From Gammaproteobacteria bacterium (GTDB taxonomy: Bacteria; Pseudomonadota; Gammaproteobacteria; SZUA-229): a stretch of DNA of 64,000 nt. The notes below the pieces were generated by a model that was not told the DNA's origin, ran no database searches, and worked only from the letters and a program-made list of their open reading frames with translations. The stretch is from contig JADGFA010000012.1 in the NCBI GenBank assembly GCA_016744065.1, positions 1 to 64,000 on the forward strand, given 5' to 3'. The position numbers and the translations under genes were made by a program. Numbering within the stretch: the stretch's first letter is position 1; each line of letters starts with the position of its first letter. Shown one piece after another: positions 1-8,174 of the stretch.

Positions 1-358
1 GACAGGGTGATGGTACAGGAGGATGGCGCTCATCCTGCTTTGATATAAAAGGAATGGATTTAATCGGGTAAGCAACCACCCGAATAGATGGTATCGAAAA
101 CTCAATTAATATTGCAAGCTGAGATATTTTACTTTCTTCATCATATTGATCATTATAAGCATCAACTTCATACTCAAGAGTAAAGTCGTTATATTCAACA
201 TCGGAGGTATCATTTTCAATATGTAAAAAAGCTTCCTGCAACTCAATCTCATATGCGCCCATGTAATGATAAGAATTGGCAACACTGGAGAGTTGCATAC
301 TAACAAACACACTGAACACAACAAACAGGCTAAACAATTTTTGAAATTTATATATCAT
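1..358 (-). CDS. small secreted protein, paralogue of the 697-1059 gene (partial at window edge)
   Basis: The reverse strand reads open from an ATG at 358 through the window edge, 119 codons without a stop. The first 25 or so residues form a signal peptide (hydrophobic FSLFVVFSVFVSM, then SVANS). The mature part is acidic and aligns without gaps for long stretches with the 120-aa protein at 697-1059: both share SYHY.GAYEI, FTLEYEV, AYNDQYDEESKISQ and a C-terminal HPPVPSP. It is therefore a tandem duplicate. No known family is recognised. The stop codon lies outside the window, so the C-terminus is unknown. Confidence 0.72.
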   Translation of the reverse strand, partial: MIYKFQKLFSLFVVFSVFVSMQLSSVANSYHYMGAYEIELQEAFLHIENDTSDVEYNDFTLEYEVDAYNDQYDEESKISQLAILIEFSIPSIRVVAYPIKSIPFISKQDERHPPVPSPC

Positions 359-412
359 AGTTCTAAATAATTCTGTAAAAGCTTATACGGCCCTCATAAA
401 ACATCGGGGATT

Positions 413-628
413 TTATAACTCTTCAATCTGAATCTCAGGTACTTCTGCCCAATGGGTAGGCTTGAAGTCACATAAATAATGGCCATTGCAATAGATGGTC
501 GCCACACAGTTCTGGGGTGTCATAATAGGCTGCCCCGTAACAATAGTCTGCTTATACGCTATTACAGTCTGGTTTTGCTTAGGTGTAGCAAAGTTAACAC
601 TTACGAATCCTTTAAGCTCGTTATTCAT
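413..628 (-). CDS. hypothetical protein, 71 aa
   Basis: A short ORF between the two secreted paralogues on the same strand, preceded by a plausible ribosome site (AGAGAG a few bases before the ATG). The protein is soluble-looking, with two Cys (around residues 42 and 47, and one near 53) and no signal peptide or membrane segment. I do not recognise a family. Its position between two paralogous secreted-protein genes suggests it moved or was duplicated together with them, but no second copy is seen in the window. Confidence 0.5.
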   Translation of the reverse strand: MNNELKGFVSVNFATPKQNQTVIAYKQTIVTGQPIMTPQNCVATIYCNGHYLCDFKPTHWAEVPEIQIEEL

Positions 629-696
629 AAATACTCTCTTTATTAAGACACAGAAAAATCTGCATAAATAAAATATTAATCTAAGAGATTATGTAT

Positions 697-1059
697 TTAA
701 GCTGGTGAAGGTACTGGAGGATGCAATTCATCTGGTTTGGAAATAAAAGGCTTATTTTTGACTTGAACAGATGTTAACTTAATGGTCGGTATTGAAAAAT
801 CAGTGAAGATAGCAAACTGTGATATTTTGCTTTCTTCATCATATTGGTCGTTATAGGCTTCAACTTCATATTCAAGAGTAAAGTAATCATACTCAACCCC
901 GGAATTATCCCCAGAACTATCATTTTCAAAAAATAGAAAGGCATCATGCAACGCTATTTCATACGCGCCAATATAATGATAAGAGTTGGCAACACTTGAG
1001 AGCTGCATACTCACCAGTACACTCAACACAACAAAAATGCTAAAAAGTTTTTGTAACAA
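697..1059 (-). CDS. small secreted acidic protein, 120 aa
   Basis: Start is TTG at 1059, chosen because AAGAGG sits eight bases upstream and because the encoded LQKLFS matches the paralogue at 1-358. Residues 1-26 look like a Sec signal peptide (LFSIFVVLSVLVSM, then SSVANS). The mature domain is rich in Asp, Glu and Tyr and ends in Pro-rich HPPVPSPA. No Cys in the mature part and no lipobox. Family unknown. The tandem paralogue and the conserved Pro-rich end suggest a selected function, possibly periplasmic or extracellular; this is inference only. Confidence 0.65.
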   Translation of the reverse strand: MLQKLFSIFVVLSVLVSMQLSSVANSYHYIGAYEIALHDAFLFFENDSSGDNSGVEYDYFTLEYEVEAYNDQYDEESKISQFAIFTDFSIPTIKLTSVQVKNKPFISKPDELHPPVPSPA

Positions 1060-1765
1060 AACTCAGCCTCTTAAACATCTATTCTTTCTTCATCTATTAA
1101 ATTTTATATAACTATAACGAGATATTTCTAAAACCAGCCAACACCCAAAAGGTGATATAACGCCTAATATACCCATGAATACCGATATCGTAATATACAG
1201 AAGCACACTACTACCCTGTTAAATTGCTACAGATCCCACGTTTAGATCAGACAATCTGTAACACGGACATTATTGTCACTAATTGAATATAAAAGCAATA
1301 TCCTTTCATCCTAAACGACAATAAAAAGTCTAATGCCACAACAAATTTTAGACTTCACTATCAATGCCATGAATATTCATAATTAAATATATTTAACAAA
1401 CAGGGAGTATCATAAAATATTGTAATACCTGTAACAGGTAATTTATGTGCAAAGGAGTCTGTTTTGATACCCTCTTTCGAATAATTATTTCGTGAAGGAA
1501 CCTGGAGGGTTTATTTAATTTTGTAACATTTCAGAAATAACTATTATAAAATAAATTTTATCTTGTTTGACTGCATTAAAACACATGCGAATAATTATCA
1601 TCCTGAGCGAATGCGAAGGATCTTGAATACTCGGATGCCAGATCCTTCGCATTCGCTCAGGATGACAGTTGTAACATGGATCACATATCAATCATATTAC
1701 CAGGGATTCAATAAGTGACACTTAACCTTAAGTAAGTGCACTATTAAACACAGAGTATATTTAAA
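1060..1765. other. gene-poor spacer, 700 bp
   Basis: No ORF longer than about 20 codons with a credible start was found on either strand. The spacer holds one perfect long palindrome at 1598-1665 (listed separately) and otherwise very A+T-rich sequence. It contains the upstream region of the secreted-protein gene that starts at 1059, but no clear sigma-70 promoter could be assigned by eye. Confidence 0.5.
1598..1665. repeat. solitary REP-like palindrome
   Basis: Two perfectly complementary 26-base arms (1598-1623 and 1640-1665) flank a 16-base loop. The arm core, ending in CTCAGGATGA, is shared with the repeat array at 23559-24337 and with the degenerate copy at 57715-57809, so this is one member of a dispersed palindromic family in the genome. 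It could fold into a strong hairpin in either transcript. No transposase of the RAYT kind is in the window. Confidence 0.85.
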
Positions 1766-2035
1766 TCACCTGGGCTCTTTGGTCACATAATGAGCACCTA
1801 AAACCAGTGTAACAACAGGCGGTAAAAAAGTTTTACAGAATTCAAATACATCTTTTGCCGCTTCACTATTTGTTGTAAAAATATAAGCTGCTCCACTTGC
1901 CACAAACAATACAGCGGCAATACCTAATACCCAGTAAGTCATTTTAAACTTGGCTTTATCCAGAGCACTAAGTTCGTCTATCTCACCAATTTCACCGTTA
2001 TCATCTTCTTTTAAATTTAAAACATCCTTTTTCAT
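1766..2035 (-). CDS. small membrane protein, 89 aa
   Basis: An acidic N-terminal third (about residues 1-25) is followed by one clear membrane segment (about 34-53, YWVLGIAAVLFVASGAAYIF) and a second, weaker hydrophobic stretch (about 70-82, FLPPVVTLVLGAHYV). The start follows the ribbon-helix-helix gene by nine bases on the same strand, so the two are probably one transcript. Family not recognised. The pairing of a small DNA-binding protein with a tiny membrane protein resembles some toxin-antitoxin or phage-derived modules, but nothing here proves that. Confidence 0.6.
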   Translation of the reverse strand: MKKDVLNLKEDDNGEIGEIDELSALDKAKFKMTYWVLGIAAVLFVASGAAYIFTTNSEAAKDVFEFCKTFLPPVVTLVLGAHYVTKEPR

Positions 2036-2044
2036 AATTTAAAC

Positions 2045-2251
2045 CTACCAAAGCAGAATTTTTTGCTCATTATCGCCATCACCATCCTGAATAATCAGTT
2101 CTTTATGATTATGTTCTGCTTCATAGGCAACATTAAGCAGTTTTAGTGCCTTTCTGATAACCTCAGCACGCGATGATGAACCGGTTTCTGTCTTTAGCTT
2201 ATCGAGTAGTTCGGTCGTTTTTGAATCAAACTTAAAACTTGTTGGCTGCAT
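2045..2251 (-). CDS. ribbon-helix-helix (CopG/Arc-type) DNA-binding protein, 68 aa
   Basis: The start is placed at ATG 2251. An in-frame start 40 codons upstream would only add residues unlike the family. The protein has the classic RHH layout: an N-terminal beta strand (TSFKFD), a first helix (TTELLDKLKTETG), then S-SRAEVIRKALKLLN as turn and second helix. A charged tail of about 25 residues follows. Such proteins dimerise and bind operator DNA through the strand pair, often repressing their own operon. It lies directly upstream of the 89-aa membrane protein, so autoregulation of that pair is the natural inference. Confidence 0.75.
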   Translation of the reverse strand: MQPTSFKFDSKTTELLDKLKTETGSSSRAEVIRKALKLLNVAYEAEHNHKELIIQDGDGDNEQKILLW

Positions 2252-2466
2252 GATTAATCCCGTAAAATATATTACACATACCTGTAGTATATACCAGGTA
2301 GCTACAGATGCACTACCTCGGTTAGGCAAATAATAATCAATATATCTGGGCTGCCAACACCCCAACACCAAAGCCTTAGTTACCTGAGAGAAGCCTGTGC
2401 AGACCCTCCCAACATATAAAATCTGCCCTCTTAATTAAATTTGAGACCTTTATCATCTACAGCGTA

Positions 2467-2562
2467 TTAAAAAACAGGTTTTTCTTCTATATGACATGTA
2501 AATTTACACCATGGATCAGATTTACCATCTTCATGATGATACTGAACAACGCCTGTAAGCAT
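2467..2562 (-). CDS. possible 31-aa microprotein
   Basis: A short ORF starting ATG at 2562, ten bases downstream of the stop of the 2572-2916 reading frame and on the same strand. The product is polar, with two Cys and three His (QYHHEDG, WCKFTCH), a spacing that could bind metal, but it is too short to classify. It could be a real small protein or a piece of a decayed longer gene continuing from its neighbour. Confidence 0.25.
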   Translation of the reverse strand: MLTGVVQYHHEDGKSDPWCKFTCHIEEKPVF

Positions 2563-2571
2563 ATTTGAAAA

Positions 2572-2916
2572 TTAAACTAACGGGCTCTTTGAACTATCAC
2601 AATTTAATATAATTAAATCAGTTAATGCGCTTCGTTCTAGCCATAGATGTGTTTTTAAGTAATCATCGAGAGCATTTGCCGCTTCGCGCCTATCATCCGA
2701 CCTCAGATAAACAGCGTCATATGTAGCTATATGTACTCCAGGCGATAATCCCACCATATAGTTGTACAACTTGTCAGGGGCGCTTCTAATATGAGACATT
2801 ACATTTTCTTTATAAACAGTAATAGCACATAGTTTTATAGTGCCCCTATTTTTATGGATAAGTGTACATGCATGACCTGAAAAGCTACCTCGTTCAGCTT
2901 CCGCATCATATTCCAT
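2572..2916 (-). CDS. hypothetical protein, possibly the remains of a longer gene
   Basis: From the only ATG (2916) the product is 114 aa, with mixed alpha/beta character and no signal peptide. The same frame stays open upstream to 3060 (about 48 further codons, coding-like, including LSIEKEIIKLIRKLYEKHGW) but offers no ATG, GTG or TTG there. Either translation begins at 2916, or a 5' part was lost near the tRNA cluster and this is a truncated gene. No family is recognised. Confidence 0.45.
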   Translation of the reverse strand: MEYDAEAERGSFSGHACTLIHKNRGTIKLCAITVYKENVMSHIRSAPDKLYNYMVGLSPGVHIATYDAVYLRSDDRREAANALDDYLKTHLWLERSALTDLIILNCDSSKSPLV

Positions 2917-3106
2917 TTCTTTTTTTGGCAGCCAGCCATGTTTTTCATATAGTTTTCGTATAAGTTTAATAATCTCTTTTTCAATTGATAGATCGAATAA
3001 AACACTGGCAATAGAGAGGTGACGGCTTGAGCCGCCAGTACGGTATGGAGTATGAAATAATCAGCCTAAATCACCACTTTCATCCAGGCATATATAAATT
3101 TCAGAC

Positions 3107-3138
3107 AAAAAAAAGCACCTACATTTCTGTAGGTGCTT
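3107..3138 (-). terminator. Rho-independent terminator of the tRNA operon
   Basis: Read on the reverse strand, a ten-base perfect stem (AGCACCTACA paired with TGTAGGTGCT) with a four-base loop is followed by a run of eight T. It lies about ten bases past the 3' CCA of tRNA-His, at the end of the Pro-Arg-His tRNA transcript. Confidence 0.9.
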
Positions 3139-3146
3139 AATTAATA

Positions 3147-3223
3147 TGGGGTGAATGATGGGACTCGAACCCACGACATCCGGAATCACAATCCGGGGCT
3201 CTACCAACTGAGCTACACCCACC
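3147..3223 (-). tRNA. tRNA-His (GTG)
   Basis: Full cloverleaf with anticodon GTG in loop TTGTGAT, D-arm AGCTCAGTTGGTAGAGC and T-loop GGTTCGAGTC. The extra 5' G (position -1) opposite C73, specific to tRNA-His, is present, and CCA is encoded. The acceptor stem has two G-U type pairs. It is the last gene of the three-tRNA transcript, just before the terminator. Confidence 0.95.
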
Positions 3224-3229
3224 ATAAAA

Positions 3230-3306
3230 TGGTGCGCCTGACAGGACTCGAACCTGTTACCCTCGGCTTAGAAGGCCGATGCTCTATCCAGATGAGCTAC
3301 AGGCGC
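3230..3306 (-). tRNA. tRNA-Arg (TCT)
   Basis: Acceptor stem GCGCCTG pairs with CAGGCGC, anticodon TCT sits in loop CTTCTAA, the T-arm is ACAGG-TTCGAGT-CCTGT, and CCA is encoded. It reads AGA and AGG codons. It lies between tRNA-Pro and tRNA-His on the same strand; only six bases separate it from tRNA-His. Confidence 0.95.
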
Positions 3307-3408
3307 ATATACAGATCCGTCCGATTTTAGCAGGACTTTGGCCGAAGATTATATAAATCTAAACTCAACCATGCAGGGTATTTCGACAAAACCTCGCATT
3401 TTCTAATT

Positions 3409-3485
3409 TGGTCGGGGTAGAGAGATTCGAACTCCCGACATCCTGCTCCCAAAGCAGGCGCGCTACCAGACTGCGCTATACCCCG
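3409..3485 (-). tRNA. tRNA-Pro (TGG)
   Basis: Acceptor stem CGGGGTA pairs with TACCCCG, anticodon TGG is in loop TTTGGGA on a CCTGC/GCAGG stem, the T-loop is TTCGAAT, and CCA is encoded. It is the first intact gene of the tRNA transcript. Its 5' half (first 17 bases) is copied again and again directly upstream in the 3486-3840 repeat array. Confidence 0.95.
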
Positions 3486-3840
3486 ATATTTTTTAACTTT
3501 CCCTGTCAGGCGATATAAACTCGCAAACACCTGCACTTTATAAGTAGCAGGCTCCGCTTGACTGCGCTATACCCCGATATTTTTTAACTTTCCCTGTCAG
3601 GCGATATAAACTCGCAAACACCTGCACTTTATAAGTAGCAGGCTCCGCTTGACTGCGCTATACCCCGATATTTTTTAACTTTCCCTGTCAGGCGATATAA
3701 ACTCGCAAGCACCTGCACTTTATAAAGTAGCAGGCTCCGCTTGACTGCGCTATACCCCGATATTTTTTAACTTTCCCTGTCGGGCTATATAAACTCTCAA
3801 GCACCTGCACTTTGTCAGCAGCAGGCCACGATATACCCCA
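3486..3840 (-). repeat. tandem array of degenerate tRNA-Pro copies, about 91-bp period
   Basis: Four head-to-tail units upstream of tRNA-Pro in the direction of transcription: 3486-3576, 3577-3667 (91 bp each, almost identical), 3668-3759 (92 bp) and a diverged 3760-3840. The three proximal units begin with the exact 5' end of tRNA-Pro (CGGGGTATAGCGCAGTC); the distal one is diverged there. All carry an anticodon-arm-like hairpin with CCTGC/GCAGG stem but a 12-base loop in place of the TGG loop, then a T-arm-like GCGAGTTTATATCGC. The 3' acceptor strand is missing, so none can be a working tRNA. Each unit ends in GGGAAAGTTAAAAAATAT. Confidence 0.85.
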
Positions 3841-4075
3841 ATATGTTTTAACTTTCCCTACTTTAAACTCCATTTATCACTTTCGCGAGCCCCCTGTTAA
3901 TACTTTTAAGTAGTAACAAACGAGGAAGCGGATATTACGCATTTACTCGATACAGGTCAACTGCTTCATACTCCGATTCATTAAAATACTTATCTTTTTC
4001 CTGCCGAGCCGCTTGTAGCCAATGGCCAATGCATGAGAAAATCCGCGTCTTAATTTATCTGAGTACATAATAGGT

Positions 4076-4930
4076 ATGTCTGCACAAATCATAGATGGTA
4101 AACAGGTCGCCGCTGATCTACACACAACAATCAGGCAACGTGTTAATGAGCGCCTGAATGCGGGTAAAAAAGCACCTGGGCTTGCTGTTATTCTGATCGG
4201 TGAAGACCCCGCATCTCATGTGTATGTACGCAATAAACGCCTTGCCTGTGAAAAAGCCGGAATTATATCCCGTGCCTACGATTTACCCGCCAGTACATCA
4301 CAACAGGAGCTGGATGACCTTATTGACCAGCTCAATGTAGATAATGACATTCACGGCATACTGGTTCAGTTCCCATTACCTGAAGGGCTTAATGAAGCGG
4401 CTGTAATTGAACGTATTAATGTTAAGAAAGATGTAGATGGCTTCCACCCTTTTAATTTAGGACAACTGGCCCAGCGTGACCCTGGTTTACGCCCCTGCAC
4501 ACCTTATGGTGTAAAACTTTTACTGGATTCAGCCGGGGAAATTTATAAAGGCCGAAATGCCGTTATTGTAGGCGCCTCTAACCATGTTGGTCGCCCTGCT
4601 ATGTTAGAAATGCTGCTTGCCGGTGCTACGGTGACAATAACGCATCGCTTCACCGATGACCTGGAAGACCATGTACGCCGTGCAGATATTGTGATTGTTG
4701 CTGTTGGTAAACCGGGGCTGGTTAAGGGTGAATGGATTAAGGATGGTGCCACGGTAATCGATGTTGGTATTAACCGAAAAGCAGATGGCTCACTTTGTGG
4801 TGATGTTGATTTTAAAAGCGCTTCGGAGCATGCTGCGTGGATTACCCCTGTACCGGGTGGTGTTGGCCCAATGACCGTTGCTGTTCTACTACTAAACACG
4901 CTGGATGCTGCCGATAATTTAGATGCATAA
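4076..4930 (+). CDS. folD: bifunctional methylenetetrahydrofolate dehydrogenase / methenyl-THF cyclohydrolase
   Basis: FolD oxidises 5,10-methylene-THF to 5,10-methenyl-THF with NADP+ and hydrolyses that to 10-formyl-THF in the cytosol, supplying one-carbon units for purines and formyl-Met. At 284 aa it has the usual length. Visible are the catalytic YVRNK segment (Tyr and Lys, around residue 50), DVDGFHP (around 120), the dinucleotide-binding GASNHVGRP (about 163-171) and the C-terminal [12 protein letters not shown]. The ATG at 4076 matches the family N-terminus (MSAQIIDGK). It faces away from the tRNA cluster. Confidence 0.97.
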   Translation: MSAQIIDGKQVAADLHTTIRQRVNERLNAGKKAPGLAVILIGEDPASHVYVRNKRLACEKAGIISRAYDLPASTSQQELDDLIDQLNVDNDIHGILVQFPLPEGLNEAAVIERINVKKDVDGFHPFNLGQLAQRDPGLRPCTPYGVKLLLDSAGEIYKGRNAVIVGASNHVGRPAMLEMLLAGATVTITHRFTDDLEDHVRRADIVIVAVGKPGLVKGEWIKDGATVIDVGINRKADGSLCGDVDFKSASEHAAWITPVPGGVGPMTVAVLLLNTLDAADNLDA

Positions 4931-5033
4931 GGCATTTTAATATAGCCTGTATTATTTACTGACTTTATAAGCGGGTAATTGGTGTGCTACACTTTCTAAT
5001 AACAAAACAACTGATTCGTTCGCTTTAATACTT

Positions 5034-7010
5034 ATGCATGATGCCCTCAGTGATACAATTATCTTACTGACTATCTCTGTTGTTGCTGTCGCAATTTTCA
5101 GACGTGTAAAACTTCCCGCAATACTCGCTTATCTGACTGTTGGTATCTGCCTGGGCCCCCACGCCGCTAACCTTGTTCAAAGCTCTGATACTCTACACTT
5201 TCTGGCTGAAGTTGGTATCGCCTTTCTATTGTTCAGCCTTGGGCTTGAGTTCTCCTTAAATAAACTTATCGCTAACCGTCGTGCTGTTGTCGGGCTTGGT
5301 AGCGCCCAGGTGGCTGTCACTTTATTAATTGCCGGTTTAAGTGCCTGGATGCTAGGTTCCAGCCGAGAAACCGCCTTTGTTATTGGTTGCATTATCGCAC
5401 TTTCCTCTACCGCGATTGTTATTAAGCAATTGGGGGAACAATTAGAAACAGATTCTCGACACGGCATCGACTCCATCTCTATATTATTATTTCAGGATAT
5501 TGCTGTCGTGCCCATGCTGGTTATCATTCCTGCTATTGCCGGTGAACATGAAACCTCATTTATGGTCGAACTCGCCTACAGCTTCGCTACTGGCGTGGGT
5601 GTCACAGTTGTTATGCTAGCAATAGGCCGCTGGCTACTGCGCCCATTATTTCATGAAGTGGCCTCAGCACATTCTGCGGAATTATTCACATTAACCGTTC
5701 TTCTTATTGCCCTGCTTTCAGCGTGGGCCACTGAGCTTGCTGGTTTATCAATGGCACTGGGGGCTTTTCTAGCGGGTATGATGTTAAGTGAAACAGAATT
5801 TAAACATCAGATAGAAAGTGATATTCGACCCTTTCGTGATATTTTTCTTGGGCTGTTTTTTATTACCGTCGGTATGATGCTCGACCTGGGTGGACTACTG
5901 GAAATTATACATTGGGCCATATTATTAACCGTGGCAATTATTTTTGGTAAAACATTGCTTATTATGACCTTAAGCAAATATATAATTAACTCATCTACTG
6001 GAGTTGCTTTAAGAACAGGTATTGTATTAAGCCAGTGTGGAGAGTTTGGTTTTGCCATAATGGCACTGGCAGTAAGCTTTAATGTTTTACCCGAAACAGA
6101 ATCCCAGATTTTATTGACCTCCATTGTGCTTACCATGATCGCAACACCATTTCTGGTTAAGTATAATGGTTTTATAGCAAAAAAACTGACCGGTAGCTAT
6201 GTACAGAACCGTAATGATATAAAAGATGCAATCACCACCAATACCAGCAGCATGGATCAACATGTCATTATTTGTGGCTTTGGGCGTATAGGGCAAAACA
6301 TAGCAAAAATACTCGATTCAGAAGGGTTTAAATATTTTGCCCTTGATTACAATGTTGAGCTTATTTCAAACGCAGCTAAAGCGGGTTACAAAGTTTCTTT
6401 TGGTGATTCAACACACCGTGAAATTTTAATAGCAGCAGGTATAGAGCGCGCCTCAATTCTAGTTATTTGCCACGACAATGTTGGCTCTGCAGAAAAAACC
6501 CTGCGACAGGCAAAAACCATTAATGACACTATACCCATTCTGGTAAGAACAAAAGATGATACTTACTATGAAAAGCTAAGCCAGGCTGGCGCCACTGAAG
6601 TGATACCTGAAACACTGGAATCCAGTTTAATGATGGCATCACACGTGCTATCAATACTTGGTATTCCCATGGCTAGAATTGTCCGTCGAGTTCAGGAGAT
6701 GCGTAATAACAAGTATGCAACCATGCGTGAATTTTTTCATGGCGATGAAACAGATGATCTTGAACTACCAGATGATATACGCAAACGTTTAAGCAGTTAT
6801 ACACTTGAAAAAGGTGCTTTTGCTATTGGAAAAAATTTACATGAACTGCAACTTCAGTCAAAAGGCATAACCCTGCATAAAAACCGTAAAGATGACTCTA
6901 GCGTTATCCCACCCAATTCAGATAAAAAGCTGAAACAGGGTGATGTTCTTGTTTTATTTGGAACGCCTGAAGACCTGGAGCACATTGAAGGCTACTTACT
7001 AAACGGTTAA
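5034..7010 (+). CDS. Kef-type monovalent cation:proton antiporter (CPA2) with RCK domains
   Basis: Residues 1-380 form a polytopic membrane domain of the Na+/H+ exchanger fold. Residues from about 409 carry a Rossmann RCK-N (TrkA-N) domain starting HVIICGFGRIGQNIAK, and the last 80 or so form a TrkA-C domain. Length 658 aa is typical of YbaL/KefB-like transporters. Expected role is K+ (or Na+) efflux in exchange for H+, gated by nucleotide or glutathione adducts bound at the RCK domain. The specific Kef subfamily cannot be set by eye, and no KefF/KefG partner is adjacent. Confidence 0.88.
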   Translation: MHDALSDTIILLTISVVAVAIFRRVKLPAILAYLTVGICLGPHAANLVQSSDTLHFLAEVGIAFLLFSLGLEFSLNKLIANRRAVVGLGSAQVAVTLLIAGLSAWMLGSSRETAFVIGCIIALSSTAIVIKQLGEQLETDSRHGIDSISILLFQDIAVVPMLVIIPAIAGEHETSFMVELAYSFATGVGVTVVMLAIGRWLLRPLFHEVASAHSAELFTLTVLLIALLSAWATELAGLSMALGAFLAGMMLSETEFKHQIESDIRPFRDIFLGLFFITVGMMLDLGGLLEIIHWAILLTVAIIFGKTLLIMTLSKYIINSSTGVALRTGIVLSQCGEFGFAIMALAVSFNVLPETESQILLTSIVLTMIATPFLVKYNGFIAKKLTGSYVQNRNDIKDAITTNTSSMDQHVIICGFGRIGQNIAKILDSEGFKYFALDYNVELISNAAKAGYKVSFGDSTHREILIAAGIERASILVICHDNVGSAEKTLRQAKTINDTIPILVRTKDDTYYEKLSQAGATEVIPETLESSLMMASHVLSILGIPMARIVRRVQEMRNNKYATMREFFHGDETDDLELPDDIRKRLSSYTLEKGAFAIGKNLHELQLQSKGITLHKNRKDDSSVIPPNSDKKLKQGDVLVLFGTPEDLEHIEGYLLNG

Positions 7011-7059
7011 CCCGGCTTAATCTAAAAAGCCACCACTGCACACATATAAAATTAACAAT

Positions 7060-8055
7060 ATGATTACAAAAAAAACACTTCAGAATGCATCTGATAACAA
7101 TATTATTAATAAAGATCAGATAGACCCTCTTTACCATTTCATTTTAAATGAACAAACAAATAATCATGCTGAAAACCGGGAAGAACCTTTAAAATTTATT
7201 CGTAGTTTCGGTGATGTTTTCATCTCGCTTGGCATTATACTTCTGGCGATTTCTATTAATATGAGCGCACTATCTGGTTATTATTATTTAATACCCGTTT
7301 TAGTATTCACTGTTATCGCGGAGTGGCTGGTAGGTATTCGACGCCTTGCCCTGCCTGGCATGATCATTTTGCTTGCTATCCTGTTTTTCATAAATAAGGC
7401 ATTTTCATTTAACAATGAAAATGCCACCGTGCTTAGCCTGAGTATAATCAGCCTGAGCAGCCTGTTGTTTTATTTAAGATACAAAATGCCATTTAGCCTG
7501 CTTCCCCTTACTGGAAGCCTGGTGACTATAGTCATAATTCAAATAGGTATGGATGTATTAAATAATACCTTTATATTTATAGCCCTGGGTTTAGTTATAT
7601 TTAGTATTGCCATGTGGTTTGATTCAAGAGATACACAAAGGCAATCACACCTTAGTGACAATGCCTTCTGGTTACACCTGCTAGCCGCACCTTTAATTGT
7701 GCATGGAGCAATGATATCCATGATTTTTAATCAACAGACCTGGACAGAGTCCTTTAGCAATGAAATTATGATGATAATATTTTTTGTCTGTTTTTTTCTC
7801 ACTGCACTGTTTGTTGACCGCAGGGCAATGCTGGTCTCAACCCAGCTTTATGCGGTATATGCTTTAACTCAGCTATTACAGAGTGACTTTATTGATTCGC
7901 AGAACATAATGATTTATATATTAATGACATTAGGTCTTTTTGTGATATTTTTTGGCACTTACTGGTATAAAACACGCTGGATTGTATTTGGATTTTTATC
8001 CGGCAGTAAAATCAGCCAGTATGTTCCCGATTTAAAAATTCAGGATACAAAATAA
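7060..8055 (+). CDS. polytopic membrane protein, 331 aa
   Basis: Starts 49 bases after the antiporter gene and probably shares its transcript. About 50 polar N-terminal residues (PLYHFILNEQ...) are followed by roughly nine to ten membrane segments from residue 55 to about 315, many rich in Ile and Leu, and a short polar tail. The layout (soluble N-terminus, then many short helices) resembles the DUF2157 type of membrane protein, but I cannot confirm the family. No catalytic motif is visible. Function unknown; a link to the neighbouring cation antiporter is only suggested by position. Confidence 0.8.
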   Translation: MITKKTLQNASDNNIINKDQIDPLYHFILNEQTNNHAENREEPLKFIRSFGDVFISLGIILLAISINMSALSGYYYLIPVLVFTVIAEWLVGIRRLALPGMIILLAILFFINKAFSFNNENATVLSLSIISLSSLLFYLRYKMPFSLLPLTGSLVTIVIIQIGMDVLNNTFIFIALGLVIFSIAMWFDSRDTQRQSHLSDNAFWLHLLAAPLIVHGAMISMIFNQQTWTESFSNEIMMIIFFVCFFLTALFVDRRAMLVSTQLYAVYALTQLLQSDFIDSQNIMIYILMTLGLFVIFFGTYWYKTRWIVFGFLSGSKISQYVPDLKIQDTK

Positions 8056-8124
8056 ACAGCCAATTCGAATAATCCGCTCCCTGTCATTCTGAGCATCAAA
8101 CTGGCCTGTAACAAAAAAGCACAT

Positions 8125-8160
8125 AAACCTTTAACTTTACTCAGGGAGAAGGTTTTTTAT
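8125..8160 (+). terminator. probable Rho-independent terminator
   Basis: Stem AAACCTT (8125-8131) pairs with AAGGTTT (8149-8155) and runs into six T. It lies between the convergent 331-aa membrane protein (plus) and the CBS-protein operon (minus) and would end the plus-strand transcript. The 17-base loop is long, so efficiency is uncertain. Confidence 0.5.
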
Positions 8161-8174
8161 TTACAAGCATACTT

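Noticed and set aside
106-324. 72-aa minus-strand ORF at the left edge
   Set aside because: It lies in a different frame from the continuous signal-peptide gene (1-358) whose paralogue is at 697-1059; it is a shadow.
3486-3840. CRISPR-like or attachment-site reading of the 91-bp repeats
   Set aside because: Units are contiguous with no variable spacers, and the shared part is the tRNA 5' half, whereas typical att cores copy the 3' end.
3327-3873. Short minus-strand ORFs across the tRNA-Pro repeats
   Set aside because: They run through tRNA-Pro and the pseudo-tRNA array; their repeated peptide (TGKVKKYRGIAQS) only reflects the DNA repeat.
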